Part shown: piece by piece, positions 20,533-29,922 of the stretch
Numbering within the stretch: the stretch's first letter is position 1
How the letters are laid out: each line of letters starts with the position of its first letter
The notes under the pieces: generated by a model
The model's input: only the letters and a program-made list of their open reading frames with translations
What the model was told of the DNA's origin: nothing
Database searches by the model: none
Program-made: the position numbers and the translations under genes
Assembly: GCF_904846225.1 (NCBI RefSeq)
Contig: NZ_CAJGZJ010000001.1
Location: 1 to 64,000, forward strand
Direction: 5' to 3'
Origin: Psychrobacter immobilis
GTDB taxonomy: Bacteria; Pseudomonadota; Gammaproteobacteria; Pseudomonadales; Moraxellaceae
DNA: 64,000 nt

Positions 20533-21219
20533 TTAAGACGCTTGTGGTAATACGGCATTTTTCATACGTTTTTTGATGATACGCTGCTTATTACGTAAGC
20601 CTCTATCGCCCTGATTGTCTTCATAATATTTTGGGTTGGTCAACATCCCGATTAGTAGAGCAGATTCATCGCGATTGAGTTTGGCAGCAGATTTATCAAA
20701 GTAATGCTGAGAGGCAGCTTCGATGCCATAAATGCCATTGCCAAATTCTGCGACATTGAGATAAGCGGTCAAGATACGCTGCTTGTCCCAAAACGTTTCG
20801 AGCATGACCGTGATAACAGCTTCTTCGCCTTTACGAACGTATGAACGATGTGAGGTCAAAAAGAGATTTTTTGCCAACTGCTGGGTAATCGTGGAGCCAC
20901 CAGCAGACATCTTTCCGGTTTCTTCATTTTTCTTTTGAGCCGCTTTGATACCTTTAAAATCAAAGCCATTGTGCTGGCTAAACGTTGAGTCCTCACTCAC
21001 GATCGCTGCTTGCTTGGCAGATTTTGCAATGGCATCGTAATCAGCCCACGTTTGAGTGACATCGCCACCTGTTAATCGATGAGTCAGCATAAACATACTG
21101 TTATTAATCGGCTGCGTTTTCCAAATCAACAGTAGGCCTGCAACCAACACATGGAAGGCAACGACCAACAGTATTAATGCCAATAATAGTCGTTTGATAA
21201 ATTTGCTAAAACTTGCCAT
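20533..21219 (-). CDS. mtgA: Monofunctional peptidoglycan glycosyltransferase
   Basis: Polymerises lipid II into glycan strands at the inner membrane without a transpeptidase domain. One N-terminal membrane helix (residues about 12-32), then the GT51 domain: SEDSTFSQHNGFDFKGI with the catalytic Glu, GGSTITQQLAKNLFL, RKGEEAVITVMLE, LTAYLNVAEFGNGIYGIEAAS. 228 residues, the usual size. Stands alone between two intergenic regions. Confidence 0.95.
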   Translation of the reverse strand: MASFSKFIKRLLLALILLVVAFHVLVAGLLLIWKTQPINNSMFMLTHRLTGGDVTQTWADYDAIAKSAKQAAIVSEDSTFSQHNGFDFKGIKAAQKKNEETGKMSAGGSTITQQLAKNLFLTSHRSYVRKGEEAVITVMLETFWDKQRILTAYLNVAEFGNGIYGIEAASQHYFDKSAAKLNRDESALLIGMLTNPKYYEDNQGDRGLRNKQRIIKKRMKNAVLPQAS

Positions 21220-21462
21220 GTAAGGTACCCAAATGATTGAAAAGATAATAAGATGAAGTTAGGCGCTATCGATAAAAAATAAGAAGCCAATAAGGATGAC
21301 TCAGTAATGACAAACAGCAAGTCATCTTACCTAATCTCACAATCGCTGTCATTATTTACCCCACTTCTTTATCATGTCATAAAGGGTAAATAGCATTTAT
21401 ATTTTTTATTAAGCGAATAGAAATAAGCATTTTGCGACATATCTTAAGATAAGAGAGTAAAT

Positions 21463-21864
21463 ATGCCCAATGACAATATGCGCGATACCAATATATACAA
21501 TACCAATATGCACAACGACAGTACGCATAATGGCAATATGTACAATGACAATACATACGATGCTAGTATAAAGGTATTACGGGCACGTGTTATCGCCGAA
21601 AGCCCTAGTCTTGGTACAGCGCAAAATATAGATAAATGGTGGCTATTTGGCACATCCGGCTGTCATTTGTGTGACATCGCTGAGCAGATAATATCTCAGT
21701 TCCAAGCGGTACAGCCCATTATTTATGAAAATATCGATATCGCCGACTTTGATGAAGCATTGATGATGGAATTTGCCACCGCTATTCCTGTCATTTTGAC
21801 GCCATCTAAGCGCTTAAACTATCCTTTTTCGGTCATGGATTTACAACAATTGTTGACGCCATAA
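21463..21864 (+). CDS. Glutaredoxin-like protein (DUF836 type) with Asn-rich N-terminus
   Basis: The C-terminal 85 residues form a thioredoxin-fold, glutaredoxin-like domain: WLFGTSGCHLCDIAEQII carries the CxxC redox pair, then YENIDIADFDEALMMEFATAIPVIL (cis-Pro region, VPV-like IPV). Short family members of about 80 residues lack the extension seen here: residues 1-38 are degenerate N/D/T/M repeats (NDNMRDTNIYNTNMHND) encoded by AATATG-rich DNA. AGAGAG lies before the ATG, so the extension seems translated. It lies 32 bases before the lactate dehydrogenase gene and may be co-transcribed with it. Substrate unknown. Confidence 0.75.
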   Translation: MPNDNMRDTNIYNTNMHNDSTHNGNMYNDNTYDASIKVLRARVIAESPSLGTAQNIDKWWLFGTSGCHLCDIAEQIISQFQAVQPIIYENIDIADFDEALMMEFATAIPVILTPSKRLNYPFSVMDLQQLLTP

Positions 21865-21896
21865 GCGATTAATAACACTCTTGCAGTGAGAACCCT

Positions 21897-23087
21897 ATGA
21901 AAAATCTAGAAAAAGTGACAGAAATTGAAGATCTGCGCAAAGTCGCTGAGCGCAAAGTGCCACGTATGTTTTATGATTATGTTGATTCAGGCTCATGGAC
22001 TGAAACCACTTATCGTAGCAATGAAAGCGATTTTGACCGTATTAAACTGCGCCAACGTGTCTTGGTCAATATGGAAAATCGCAGTTTGGCGACAAACATG
22101 ATTGGCGAGCCAGCAAAAATGCCCGTAGCCATCGCGCCCACTGGGTTTACTGGCATGATGTGGGCAGATGGCGAGATTAAAGCGGCACAGGCGGCAGAAA
22201 AATTTGGTGTGCCATTCTCTTTATCGACCATGAGCATTTGCTCTATTGAAGATATCGCTACTCATACCAGCAAGCCGTTTTGGTTTCAGCTGTATGTGAT
22301 GCGCGATCAGGCATTTATGGCCAATTTGATTCGCCGTGCTAAAGAAGCGAATTGCTCAGCGCTTATCTTAACTGCCGACTTGCAAGTACTTGGCCAACGC
22401 CATAAGGATATCAAAAATGGTCTGTCTGCCCCGCCTAAACCAACTTTGACCAATATCTTAAATCTCATGACCAAGCCAGAATGGTGCCTGAATATGCTTG
22501 GCACTAAGAGGCGCACCTTCGGAAATATCGTCGGTCATGCAAAAGACGTTGAGGATATCTCGTCGCTATCTGCTTGGACCGCAGAGCAGTTTGATCCTGC
22601 GCTCAGCTGGGACGACGTTGCTCGTATCAAAGATATGTGGGGCGGCAAGTTGATTATTAAAGGTATCATGGAACCTGAAGATGCCATCATGGCGGCTCGT
22701 AGTGGCGCGGATGCACTGGTGGTATCAAATCATGGCGGACGTCAATTAGACGGTGCGCTTTCCTCTATTTCTGCTCTCGCAGACATCGTACAGGCTGTCC
22801 ATGCCGAAAATAGCGATATTGAGGTTTGGCTTGATAGCGGTATTCGCTCGGGTCAAGACGTGTTAAAGGCCATCTCGTTAGGCGCTAAAGGCACGATGAT
22901 CGGACGTGCTTTTCTTTACGGATTAGGCGCTTATGGTGAAGATGGCGTACGCCGCGCGCTGGAAATCATTTATAAAGAATGTGACATATCAATGGCATTC
23001 TGTGGTCATACCAATATCAACACAGTGACGGATGATATCTTAGTGAAAGGTACGTATGAGAACCTTAAAATTACCAACGCTTATTAA
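21897..23087 (+). CDS. lldD: FMN-dependent alpha-hydroxy-acid (L-lactate) dehydrogenase
   Basis: Flavoprotein that oxidises L-lactate (or a related 2-hydroxy acid) to the keto acid and passes electrons to the respiratory chain. 396 residues with the family barrel: YDYVDSGSWTETTYR, MPVAIAPTGFTGM, FWFQLYVMRD, LILTADLQ, catalytic His in ALVVSNHGGRQLDGA, WLDSGIRSGQDVLKAISLGA and GRAFLYGLGAYGEDGV. LldD is the likeliest member, but glycolate or mandelate dehydrogenases of the same family cannot be excluded. No lldP permease or regulator is adjacent. Confidence 0.9.
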   Translation: MKNLEKVTEIEDLRKVAERKVPRMFYDYVDSGSWTETTYRSNESDFDRIKLRQRVLVNMENRSLATNMIGEPAKMPVAIAPTGFTGMMWADGEIKAAQAAEKFGVPFSLSTMSICSIEDIATHTSKPFWFQLYVMRDQAFMANLIRRAKEANCSALILTADLQVLGQRHKDIKNGLSAPPKPTLTNILNLMTKPEWCLNMLGTKRRTFGNIVGHAKDVEDISSLSAWTAEQFDPALSWDDVARIKDMWGGKLIIKGIMEPEDAIMAARSGADALVVSNHGGRQLDGALSSISALADIVQAVHAENSDIEVWLDSGIRSGQDVLKAISLGAKGTMIGRAFLYGLGAYGEDGVRRALEIIYKECDISMAFCGHTNINTVTDDILVKGTYENLKITNAY

Positions 23088-23121
23088 CATTACCAAGCTT
23101 TAGATAGAGAACTCATGCTTC

Positions 23122-23282
23122 TATAGTCCGTTCAATATAAAAGAGATATGATAGATGTGGTGCTCTGCTGGTAAAATTTTTCTTGCTTGCTGTGCGCTTT
23201 GCACTCTAGAGGCATCGAAACAGTTATCGTAAAAACACGCATCCCAGCATCGCTGTATTCCTTTTAAAGTGAATCCACTATA
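23122..23282. repeat. Dispersed 100-160 bp repeat, copy 4
   Basis: Runs from TATAGTCCGTTCAATATAAA to AAAGTGAATCCACTATA, both outer arms present. The core CTTGCTTGCTGTGCGC is intact; the right half carries a small insertion (TCGTAAAAACACGC) before ATCCCAGC. Located between lldD and the rhomboid gene. Confidence 0.75.
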
Positions 23283-23346
23283 TATGACATATTCAGATTA
23301 TAACCTTTATACTCTACTGATAAATTTTTAGTGACCGTTAGCTTTT

Positions 23347-24333
23347 ATGACTATTCAACAATTATTAAAGACAGCACCCGTCACCACCTTGCTATTGGCC
23401 AGCTTTATTGGGCTGTTCATCATGCAAGTGCTGACAGGCGTTGATGCCAATAGCCCATCGACTGAGGCGCTGGTAAAATGGGGCGCTAATGCGCTGCCTT
23501 TCACCATGGGTGATGAGCCATGGCGATTGGTCAGTAGTGCGTTTTTGCATATCGGCCTTATGCATTTATTGTTCAATGGCTTTGCCATGTATTTCTTTGG
23601 AAAAATTGCCGAGCCGATGTTTGGCTCAACCAAGTTTCTGCTATTGTTCTTGCTAGCAGCAATCGGTGGTAATTTACTCAATAATTATGTCACATGGCAG
23701 AAAATCTTGGACGGTGCAGGACAGTCAGGACTATCGGCTGGAGCGTCTGGTGGCATCATGGGTATCGGTGCGGCATTATTGATAGCGGCGCTGTTTAAGA
23801 TGTCGGTTAATGGTTTGATGCTCAATTTAAAAAACCTCATATTAATTATGGGCATCAACTTGGTCTACGGTTTTGCCGTACCGGGCATTGATAATGCCGG
23901 TCACATTGGCGGCGCTATGACGGGATTGCTGATTGCGCTGGCATTTGCGAGTGCCTATCGTAAGCAACTTATTAGCGATCTACACAACGCGCCTGTGTAT
24001 CAGCAGCAACAGCATCAGCAGAGCCCTTATCAAAATAACGACCAAAATCGCTATCAAACCAATTATCAGACGACCTATGTCGATCAGCCATCTAGCCTTG
24101 ATACTGATTCGATTAATAAAAATACTGAGTTTGACCATCGCACTAATATCAATTCAGATATGAATATCAATACCGCTCATAGCCGTATTATCGAACCAAA
24201 AACGCCTGCGACATCCTCATTAATCTGGACGTTACTGCCATGGCTGGTGATCTGCTTGATAAGCATTGGCTTTATTTGGTGGTGGTACGATATTCACTCT
24301 CAAATCGTGCAAGTATTAAAAAGTATTGAGTAA
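23347..24333 (+). CDS. Rhomboid-family intramembrane serine protease with Gln/Asn-rich linker
   Basis: Cleaves transmembrane substrates inside the membrane. Six helices are predicted in residues 13-203. The catalytic pair is S134 in AGASGGIMG and H186 in NAGHIGGAMTG, with the supporting HxxxN (H73, N77). Residues about 215-275 are a soluble Gln/Asn-rich tract (QQQQHQQ, QNNDQNRYQ), after which a seventh helix (SLIWTLLPWLVICLISIGF) closes the protein. So the final helix lies beyond a long loop, an uncommon layout. 328 residues. Confidence 0.88.
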   Translation: MTIQQLLKTAPVTTLLLASFIGLFIMQVLTGVDANSPSTEALVKWGANALPFTMGDEPWRLVSSAFLHIGLMHLLFNGFAMYFFGKIAEPMFGSTKFLLLFLLAAIGGNLLNNYVTWQKILDGAGQSGLSAGASGGIMGIGAALLIAALFKMSVNGLMLNLKNLILIMGINLVYGFAVPGIDNAGHIGGAMTGLLIALAFASAYRKQLISDLHNAPVYQQQQHQQSPYQNNDQNRYQTNYQTTYVDQPSSLDTDSINKNTEFDHRTNINSDMNINTAHSRIIEPKTPATSSLIWTLLPWLVICLISIGFIWWWYDIHSQIVQVLKSIE

Positions 24334-24459
24334 ATCGCCATACTTATTTATCATTGCTGAATTGTTATAAAACCCGCATACTTATTTAACTTACCCTACT
24401 CCATTATTTCTGCCTGATGGTACTATTCAACCATTCCTACTCAATCACGAGATTCGATT

Positions 24460-25275
24460 ATGTTTAAACTTGCAGCGCTACCTCATATCTCTGCGCGCAC
24501 TTCACTCAGTGTGTTAATGGCTACTGCGTTATTCAGTGTGGCTAGCGTGGCTAGTGCCATCCCTTTTCTTAATAAAAACCTGCCGACTGACAAAGACGCT
24601 GTGTTAAGCGTTGGTGTCAATATTTTGGCGACAAACTCAGCCTATGATTTAGAAGACAATACTGAGATTAGTGTGTTGCCCGGTGTATTTTATGATAATA
24701 ATAGAGTCTATGCTCGCGGCGCTCAAGCTGGTGCCTATATCATCAATGATGGCACTAATCAGCTGTCTGCTTATGCTCAGCTCTCAGGTTCTGAGTTTGA
24801 TCCTGATGATGCTATAGGTGCACTGCAAGGGCTTGATAAGCGTAAAACGTCAGCGGCAGCGGGTCTGAGTTATCAGCGCCGTACGCCTATCGGTGCTTTC
24901 CGTGCGCAAATAGGAACGGATATTTTGGATAATAGTGGTGGCAACATTGCTCGTTTATCGTATCTTGCTAGAATCAGCAAAGACAAGCTAACGGTCTATC
25001 CGAGTATTGGCTTTGAGTATTATGATGAAGATTATAACAACTACTATTACGGCGTGACTGAGAAAGAATCGGCAAAAACGGGCGTTGATGCTTATACGTC
25101 TAACAACAGTTTAAACCCTTTTGTCAATGTCAGCGCCAACTATGACTTTAATGATAAGTGGGCAGGATTTGCCAATCAAAGCCTAAGATACTTACCAAAT
25201 GAGCAATACGATAGTCCAATGGTAAACTCACGCACTGAAGCAACGACAACCGTTGGTTTGCTTTATAAGTTTTAA
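24460..25275 (+). CDS. MipA/OmpV-family outer-membrane protein
   Basis: Beta-barrel protein of the MipA/OmpV family, which includes scaffolds for peptidoglycan enzymes and small-solute porins. Signal peptide in residues 1-33 ends ASVASA before IPFLNKN. Family features: SVGVNILATNSAYDLEDN, VLPGVFYDNNRVYARG, tandem amphipathic strands with the YYGV motif (NYYYGVTEKES), and the aromatic C-terminus LLYKF. 271 residues fits. Followed by a terminator. Exact role cannot be told from sequence. Confidence 0.85.
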   Translation: MFKLAALPHISARTSLSVLMATALFSVASVASAIPFLNKNLPTDKDAVLSVGVNILATNSAYDLEDNTEISVLPGVFYDNNRVYARGAQAGAYIINDGTNQLSAYAQLSGSEFDPDDAIGALQGLDKRKTSAAAGLSYQRRTPIGAFRAQIGTDILDNSGGNIARLSYLARISKDKLTVYPSIGFEYYDEDYNNYYYGVTEKESAKTGVDAYTSNNSLNPFVNVSANYDFNDKWAGFANQSLRYLPNEQYDSPMVNSRTEATTTVGLLYKF

Positions 25276-25300
25276 TTAAGCTTGGATTTTGATGTGAGAA

Positions 25301-25328
25301 AGCTGGGCATTTTGCTCGGCTTTTTTTT
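25301..25328 (+). terminator. Intrinsic terminator after mipA/ompV gene
   Basis: AGCTGGGC-attt(t)-GCTCGGCT, 8 bp stem with G-T pairs, then an eight-T run, 25 bases after the stop. Confidence 0.8.
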
Positions 25329-25476
25329 GTTTTGAGTCAAGCTAAACCATAAATTTCCACCTTACTCACCCAGAAGATATATGCAAACTAAAAATATTTC
25401 TGAGTAATTACTCAACCCTATCGATATAAGTTAGAATTATTTATTGTTAAGTCACATTTAATCTAGGATACAAATA

Positions 25477-26514
25477 ATGCAGCAGCTACCTTCATATCGT
25501 AATAATAATGTGATGTGGCAAGATCTTACCTACTCACCATCCATTTTTATATCTGCTGATGGCTACAAATGTAATTATGACTCTAATGAAAAAGCACGTT
25601 ATGCTTTATTGCTTGAGCTTCAATATGATATACAAACACAAGATGAGGACTTAATCAGATATTTATTCAAACAGGAGATTTCGGCAAGTGAAAGAAATCC
25701 GACGGGCGGCGTTAGTGACTCTTTAATTCTAAACGCTTATTTACTGGCTGGTTTTAAAAATCCAGATGACATCATTTTTTTCTATAACGCCAAGCACTCA
25801 AATTTTGATGCCAGTTTTGTCATAGATAACGAGTTTATGTTTTATGCCTTGAAAGATAAAACAGAGGTGTTTGTCAAAGACAACTTTCCAGAGATTTATG
25901 ATGACTTACAAGAAGTGTATGCTCAGTATAATTGCAATGGAGCATTAGAAGAGTGGTGGACTCGCTTATCAAGAGACTACCCTAAGCAAGAAAGTAATGA
26001 AGATCTATACACTTTGTACAAACGAAATATCTATTTTAAAGACTACGAGCTTGCCAAAAAATACCTTGAGCAATGGAATGAGGTAACACTTGATTCGATC
26101 AATAAAAAGAGTGTTTTAAAATATGCATATATTGAGCTAAAGGAATACTCACAGGTCATTGAATTACTAAAAGAGGAGCTGGCAGCCAGTGATTCTCATT
26201 GGGATAACCTCAGTTGCTACAGAGATTTGCTAGATTTTTATACTAGAACAGAGCAATCAAAAAATGCCTTAAGAACCATTGACTCTATTGATAAGGAATT
26301 AGAACAATTCAGCGATTGGAAAAATGTTGGGTTAGGTACTATTACCATTGAGCAGATTTTTGAATTTAGTTTATTGACTGATAATACTGAGTTTGGTATC
26401 AAAGCTTTTAATATAGCGTACAAATGGTTAAGAAAAATTCAGTACAGCCTCTCATATGTTGGCCTTGAAATAGCGTTGAAAGCTGCTGATAAATACGCTT
26501 TAGCGTTAGAGTAA
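25477..26514 (+). CDS. Unrecognised 345-residue helical protein
   Basis: No family recognised with certainty. Cytoplasmic by composition: no signal peptide or membrane span. The C-terminal two thirds look like paired helices in tetratricopeptide fashion (LYKRNIYFKDYELAKKYLEQW, VLKYAYIELKEYSQVIELLKEEL, SCYRDLLDFYTRTEQSKNALRTI). The N-terminal part contains YSPSIFISADGYKC and a WW pair (LEEWWTRL). AT-richer than the flanking housekeeping genes and placed just upstream of a HigBA module, which suggests an acquired accessory gene. TAGGAT lies before the ATG. An immunity or defence-related role is possible but only a guess. Confidence 0.7.
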   Translation: MQQLPSYRNNNVMWQDLTYSPSIFISADGYKCNYDSNEKARYALLLELQYDIQTQDEDLIRYLFKQEISASERNPTGGVSDSLILNAYLLAGFKNPDDIIFFYNAKHSNFDASFVIDNEFMFYALKDKTEVFVKDNFPEIYDDLQEVYAQYNCNGALEEWWTRLSRDYPKQESNEDLYTLYKRNIYFKDYELAKKYLEQWNEVTLDSINKKSVLKYAYIELKEYSQVIELLKEELAASDSHWDNLSCYRDLLDFYTRTEQSKNALRTIDSIDKELEQFSDWKNVGLGTITIEQIFEFSLLTDNTEFGIKAFNIAYKWLRKIQYSLSYVGLEIALKAADKYALALE

Positions 26515-26535
26515 AATAAATTAGAAGAGTTGCTT

Positions 26536-26616
26536 ATGGCCGAAAAAAATAGAATTGAAAAAGACTTTGTATCAGATAATTGGTTTAAATCCTTATTGAA
26601 AAATTGGTTTAGATAA
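26536..26616 (+). CDS. Possible 26-residue small ORF or gene remnant
   Basis: ATG at 26536 preceded by AGAAGAG, reading MAEKNRIEKDFVSDNWFKSL and six more residues to a stop at 26616. Starts 21 bases after the preceding gene, in the same direction. It could be a real small protein with an amphipathic C-terminus, or the start of a gene truncated by deletion. Confidence 0.3.
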   Translation: MAEKNRIEKDFVSDNWFKSLLKNWFR

Positions 26617-26721
26617 ATTCATAAATGCAAATATTGACCTGTACACCAACGAAATACTTTTCATTAGTGTTCCTGCGTTGAATGCACTTTACACCTAGAG
26701 CACCTCGCCATAACAAGTTTC

Positions 26722-27021
26722 TTAAGCATACTCAATAGGTTCAATCTCATCTAAGAAATGAAGATCATTTGTCTCAATCAAACGTAACTCGTAAGTAGAT
26801 TGCAGATTCAACCAAAACTGAGCGCTACCGCCGAAATACTTTGCTAAACGCAGTGCCGTATCTGCTGTAACGCCTCTTTTTTCACGTATTATTTCATTGA
26901 TACGTGCGGGTGTTACGCCAAGCTTGTTTGCCAGCGCATTGGCGCTCATCTTTAGCGGCTCAAGAAAGTCTTCTCGTAATACTTCACCTGGGTGAATAGG
27001 ACGCATACCATTTTTAATCAT
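26722..27021 (-). CDS. higA: HigA-type antitoxin (XRE helix-turn-helix)
   Basis: 99 residues. Starts with the HigA signature MRPIHPGEVLREDFLEPL, then an XRE helix-turn-helix (SANALANKLGVTPARINEIIREKRGVTADTALRLAKYFG) and the AQFWLNLQ motif. Binds and neutralises the toxin and represses the operon. It lies 42 bases downstream of the toxin gene, the reverse order usual for higBA. AGAGAG precedes the ATG. Confidence 0.92.
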   Translation of the reverse strand: MIKNGMRPIHPGEVLREDFLEPLKMSANALANKLGVTPARINEIIREKRGVTADTALRLAKYFGGSAQFWLNLQSTYELRLIETNDLHFLDEIEPIEYA

Positions 27022-27063
27022 AACATTCTCTCTTTTATAATCTCGACATCACTCTCGATAAAA

Positions 27064-27342
27064 TCAATGATAGTCTATAATTTCCACATCAATTATGCCT
27101 TGCTCTGTCCAAACAAAGCACAGTCGCCATTGAGCATTAACGCGAATACTGTGTTGACCTTCTCTATCACCGTATAAAGCTTCTAAGCGGTTACCGGGTG
27201 GCGCTTTTAAATCTTCAAGCATGGTCGCATTATCTAACAGTAATAATTTACGTTCTGCGACATTTTTGATAGCAGACCAACGTCTTGTTTTTCCTGTCGA
27301 AAAAAGCGACTCCGTATCTTTACACTTAAAATTAACGATCAT
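27064..27342 (-). CDS. higB: HigB-type toxin (RelE/ParE superfamily)
   Basis: 92 residues. Ribosome-dependent mRNA interferase family: MIVNFKCKDTESLF, AIKNVAERKLLLLDNATMLEDL, PPGNRLEALYGDREGQHSIRVNAQWRLCF. Conserved Arg in NAQWR and the C-terminal VEIIDYH match RelE/HigB members. Upstream of and same direction as higA. Length and key residues look intact, so probably active. Confidence 0.92.
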   Translation of the reverse strand: MIVNFKCKDTESLFSTGKTRRWSAIKNVAERKLLLLDNATMLEDLKAPPGNRLEALYGDREGQHSIRVNAQWRLCFVWTEQGIIDVEIIDYH

Positions 27343-27542
27343 ACAATTTTCAATGGCCTTTGTTTGTCTCTTTAAAAATAAGAAATAAATTCATATCTTA
27401 TTGTATATCGATAAACGATAAACATCAATATAGATTTTATATTGAATATTAAATGTCAGCGCGCATGACATATAAATAGTATAAATATTTAATGATATCA
27501 ATAAGTGAGAAGTACCTTGTTTAAGCTAATAAATTGGCAAAA

Positions 27543-27572
27543 AAAAGACCTTGCTACATGACAAGGTCTTTT
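27543..27572 (-). terminator. Intrinsic terminator after fumC
   Basis: AAAAGACCTTG-ctacatga-CAAGGTCTTTT, perfect 11 bp stem, T-rich on the minus strand, 110 bases past the fumC stop. Confidence 0.85.
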
Positions 27573-27684
27573 TATAAGTCAAAATATCAACTTTAAAAAC
27601 TTGAGTAGCGAGGAAGACAAGCGCAAGCACTACCCATTGTAGGCTTAGCTTATCTGACAAGGCTAATCAGGTTTTGGATTAATA

Positions 27685-29088
27685 TTAAGAAGGATGAACC
27701 ATATCAGCAGGTGTTACCCACTCATCAAACTGCGCTTCAGTTAATAGCTCTAGCTCAACCGCCACTTGCTTCAAGGTTTTGTTTTCTTTATAAGCCGTCT
27801 TAGCGATTTTCGCCGCGTTTTCATAACCGACATGACGGTTCAATGCCGTCACTAGCATTAATGAATTATGCAAGAAATCATCGATTTTATCTTTTACTGG
27901 CTCGATACCAACGGCACAGTTTTCGTTAAAGCTATTGCACGCATCACCCAATAATTGGATAGATTGCAATAAGTTAAACGCGATCACTGGCTTAAAGACA
28001 TTCAGCTCAAAGTTACCTGATGCGCCAGCCATGCTGATAGTCACATCGTTGCCCATGACTTGAGCGACGACCATGGTCATTGCTTCTGACTGAGTCGGGT
28101 TTACTTTGCCCGGCATGATAGAAGAGCCTGGCTCGTTCTCTGGAATCGTCAATTCGCCCAGACCACAACGAGGGCCAGATGCTAACCAACGTACGTCATT
28201 AGCGATTTTGTTTAAGCTCGCTGCTAGCGTTTTTAGTGCGCCTGACGCAAATACTTCGGCATCACGAGCGGCTAGTGCTTCAAATTTATTTGGTGAGGTC
28301 ACAAACGGTAGACCAGACAATGTCGCTAATTGCTCAGCTGATTTTACCGCATAATCAGGATGCGCATTTAGACCTGTACCAACCGCTGTACCGCCTAGTG
28401 GCAATTCATATAGACCTTGTAGCGCATTATCAATACGCGTTAAAGAATGATCCAATTGGCTGACATAGCCGCTGAACTCTTGACCTAACGTCAAAGGCGT
28501 AGCGTCTTGCAAATGCGTACGACCAATTTTTACGATGCTATCAAATTCTTTCGCTTTGGCAGCTAGCGTATCGCGTAGTGCGTTTACCGCTGGAATCAAC
28601 AAGCTGTTGATCTGACGAGCAGCAGCCACACGAATCGCCGTTGGGAAGCTGTCATTGGTAGATTGTGCATGGTTTACATGGTCATTCGGGTGAATTGGCG
28701 TGTAGCTGCCGCGCTCAGAACCAGCGATTTCGTTAGCACGGTTAGCCAATACTTCGTTCATGTTCATGTTTGACTGTGTACCAGAACCCGTCTGCCATAC
28801 GACTAATGGAAACTGGTCAGTGAGACCACCATTGATGACTTCATCAGCGGCTTGAACGATTAGATCACGCTTATCATCTTCAATACGTTCTAAGCTTGCA
28901 TTAGTAATGGCAGCGGCTTTTTTGACCAATGCCATTGCTTCAATCATCGGACGAGGCAAAGTCTCACCACCGATTTTGAAGTTTTCACGGCTACGCTGAG
29001 TTTGCGCGCCCCAATAAGCATCGGCTGGAACTTCTACGTTGCCCATGGTGTCTTTTTCGGTACGAGTTGCCTGATTCTGTGTCGACAT
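27685..29088 (-). CDS. fumC: Fumarate hydratase, class II
   Basis: Iron-free TCA-cycle fumarase interconverting fumarate and malate. 467 residues. Motifs: [73 protein letters not shown] region, and the fumarase/aspartase signature [11 protein letters not shown] followed by the catalytic loop. The heat-stable class II enzyme is often induced under iron limitation or oxidative stress; no operator was seen here. Monocistronic. Confidence 0.97.
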   Translation of the reverse strand: MSTQNQATRTEKDTMGNVEVPADAYWGAQTQRSRENFKIGGETLPRPMIEAMALVKKAAAITNASLERIEDDKRDLIVQAADEVINGGLTDQFPLVVWQTGSGTQSNMNMNEVLANRANEIAGSERGSYTPIHPNDHVNHAQSTNDSFPTAIRVAAARQINSLLIPAVNALRDTLAAKAKEFDSIVKIGRTHLQDATPLTLGQEFSGYVSQLDHSLTRIDNALQGLYELPLGGTAVGTGLNAHPDYAVKSAEQLATLSGLPFVTSPNKFEALAARDAEVFASGALKTLAASLNKIANDVRWLASGPRCGLGELTIPENEPGSSIMPGKVNPTQSEAMTMVVAQVMGNDVTISMAGASGNFELNVFKPVIAFNLLQSIQLLGDACNSFNENCAVGIEPVKDKIDDFLHNSLMLVTALNRHVGYENAAKIAKTAYKENKTLKQVAVELELLTEAQFDEWVTPADMVHPS

Positions 29089-29195
29089 AACTACCCTCTT
29101 TGATGGTTTGTTGTTGAATAGCGGATCTGTAAAAAATGCAACATCTGCTGCACATAAAGGAGAATACGATATAAAGTGGCGTTATGATAGCATGA

Positions 29196-29221
29196 CTAGG
29201 GCGCGTTGAATATTCACAAAT
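29196..29221. repeat. CTAGGGCGCGTTGAATATTCACAAAT repeat end
   Basis: 26 bases matching 97-122 with four differences. It lies in the short divergent space between fumC and the cyclo-ligase gene, just before the latter. Confidence 0.5.
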
Positions 29222-29286
29222 AGCCGTTGCTAGCGTCTAAGAGCACCAGCCATCATCAATTTAATACATTATTGGATAGTATATCT

Positions 29287-29922
29287 ATGCATCCTGAGTC
29301 AGAAAAATCTAAAGTCAACAATCCACCTAGGCGACTGTTTACTCGCCAGCGTCGCCAGTTGAATGATAATGCACGAAGACAATATGCTCAGTCCGCAAGC
29401 TTGCATTTGACCAAACTACAGCAGCGCTTAGCACCGCATGCGCGTATTGGTTTATATTATGATGGCTTTGGCGAGCTGCCTACTCAGCCACTGATGGATT
29501 GGTGTCAACGCTTAGGCTATTTACCTTATTTGCCTGTCGTTGGCTCACTGGGACGTGATAATCAGAGAAATGATGATAAACGACTGCGTTTTGTGCCAAT
29601 TTACCAATCGAAGCTAATCAATATACCGACACGGATTCATCGTTTGGGTATGAAGCAAAACCATCATCGCCGACTGCTTTGGGCGCGCGAATTAGATGTG
29701 ATTGTCTGTCCATTGGTCGCGGTAGATTTGAATGGCAATCGTATGGGTATGGGCGGCGGATTTTATGATACAACGCTTAGCAAAAGTTATCGGGCAGGCG
29801 TAAAAAAACCGCTTAAAATAGGCTGGTGCTATGATTTTCAAGTGGTTGAGCAACTAGATCGTCAACCGTGGGATGTGCCATTAGATGGCTTGATAACGCC
29901 AAATGGCATAAGGTGGTTTTGA
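29287..29922 (+). CDS. 5-formyltetrahydrofolate cyclo-ligase
   Basis: Converts 5-formyl-THF to 5,10-methenyl-THF with ATP, recycling the storage folate. Family pattern: RLFTRQRRQLND with the basic N-terminal helix, ARIGLYYDGFGELPTQPLM, PYLPVVG, and the signature ELDVIVCPLVAVDLNGNRMGMGGGFYD containing the nucleotide-binding Gly-rich loop. ATG at 29287 gives 211 residues; an upstream TTG at 29227 would add 20 residues without support. Overlaps the next gene by one base (TGATG-type junction), so the two are translationally coupled. Confidence 0.9.
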   Translation: MHPESEKSKVNNPPRRLFTRQRRQLNDNARRQYAQSASLHLTKLQQRLAPHARIGLYYDGFGELPTQPLMDWCQRLGYLPYLPVVGSLGRDNQRNDDKRLRFVPIYQSKLINIPTRIHRLGMKQNHHRRLLWARELDVIVCPLVAVDLNGNRMGMGGGFYDTTLSKSYRAGVKKPLKIGWCYDFQVVEQLDRQPWDVPLDGLITPNGIRWF

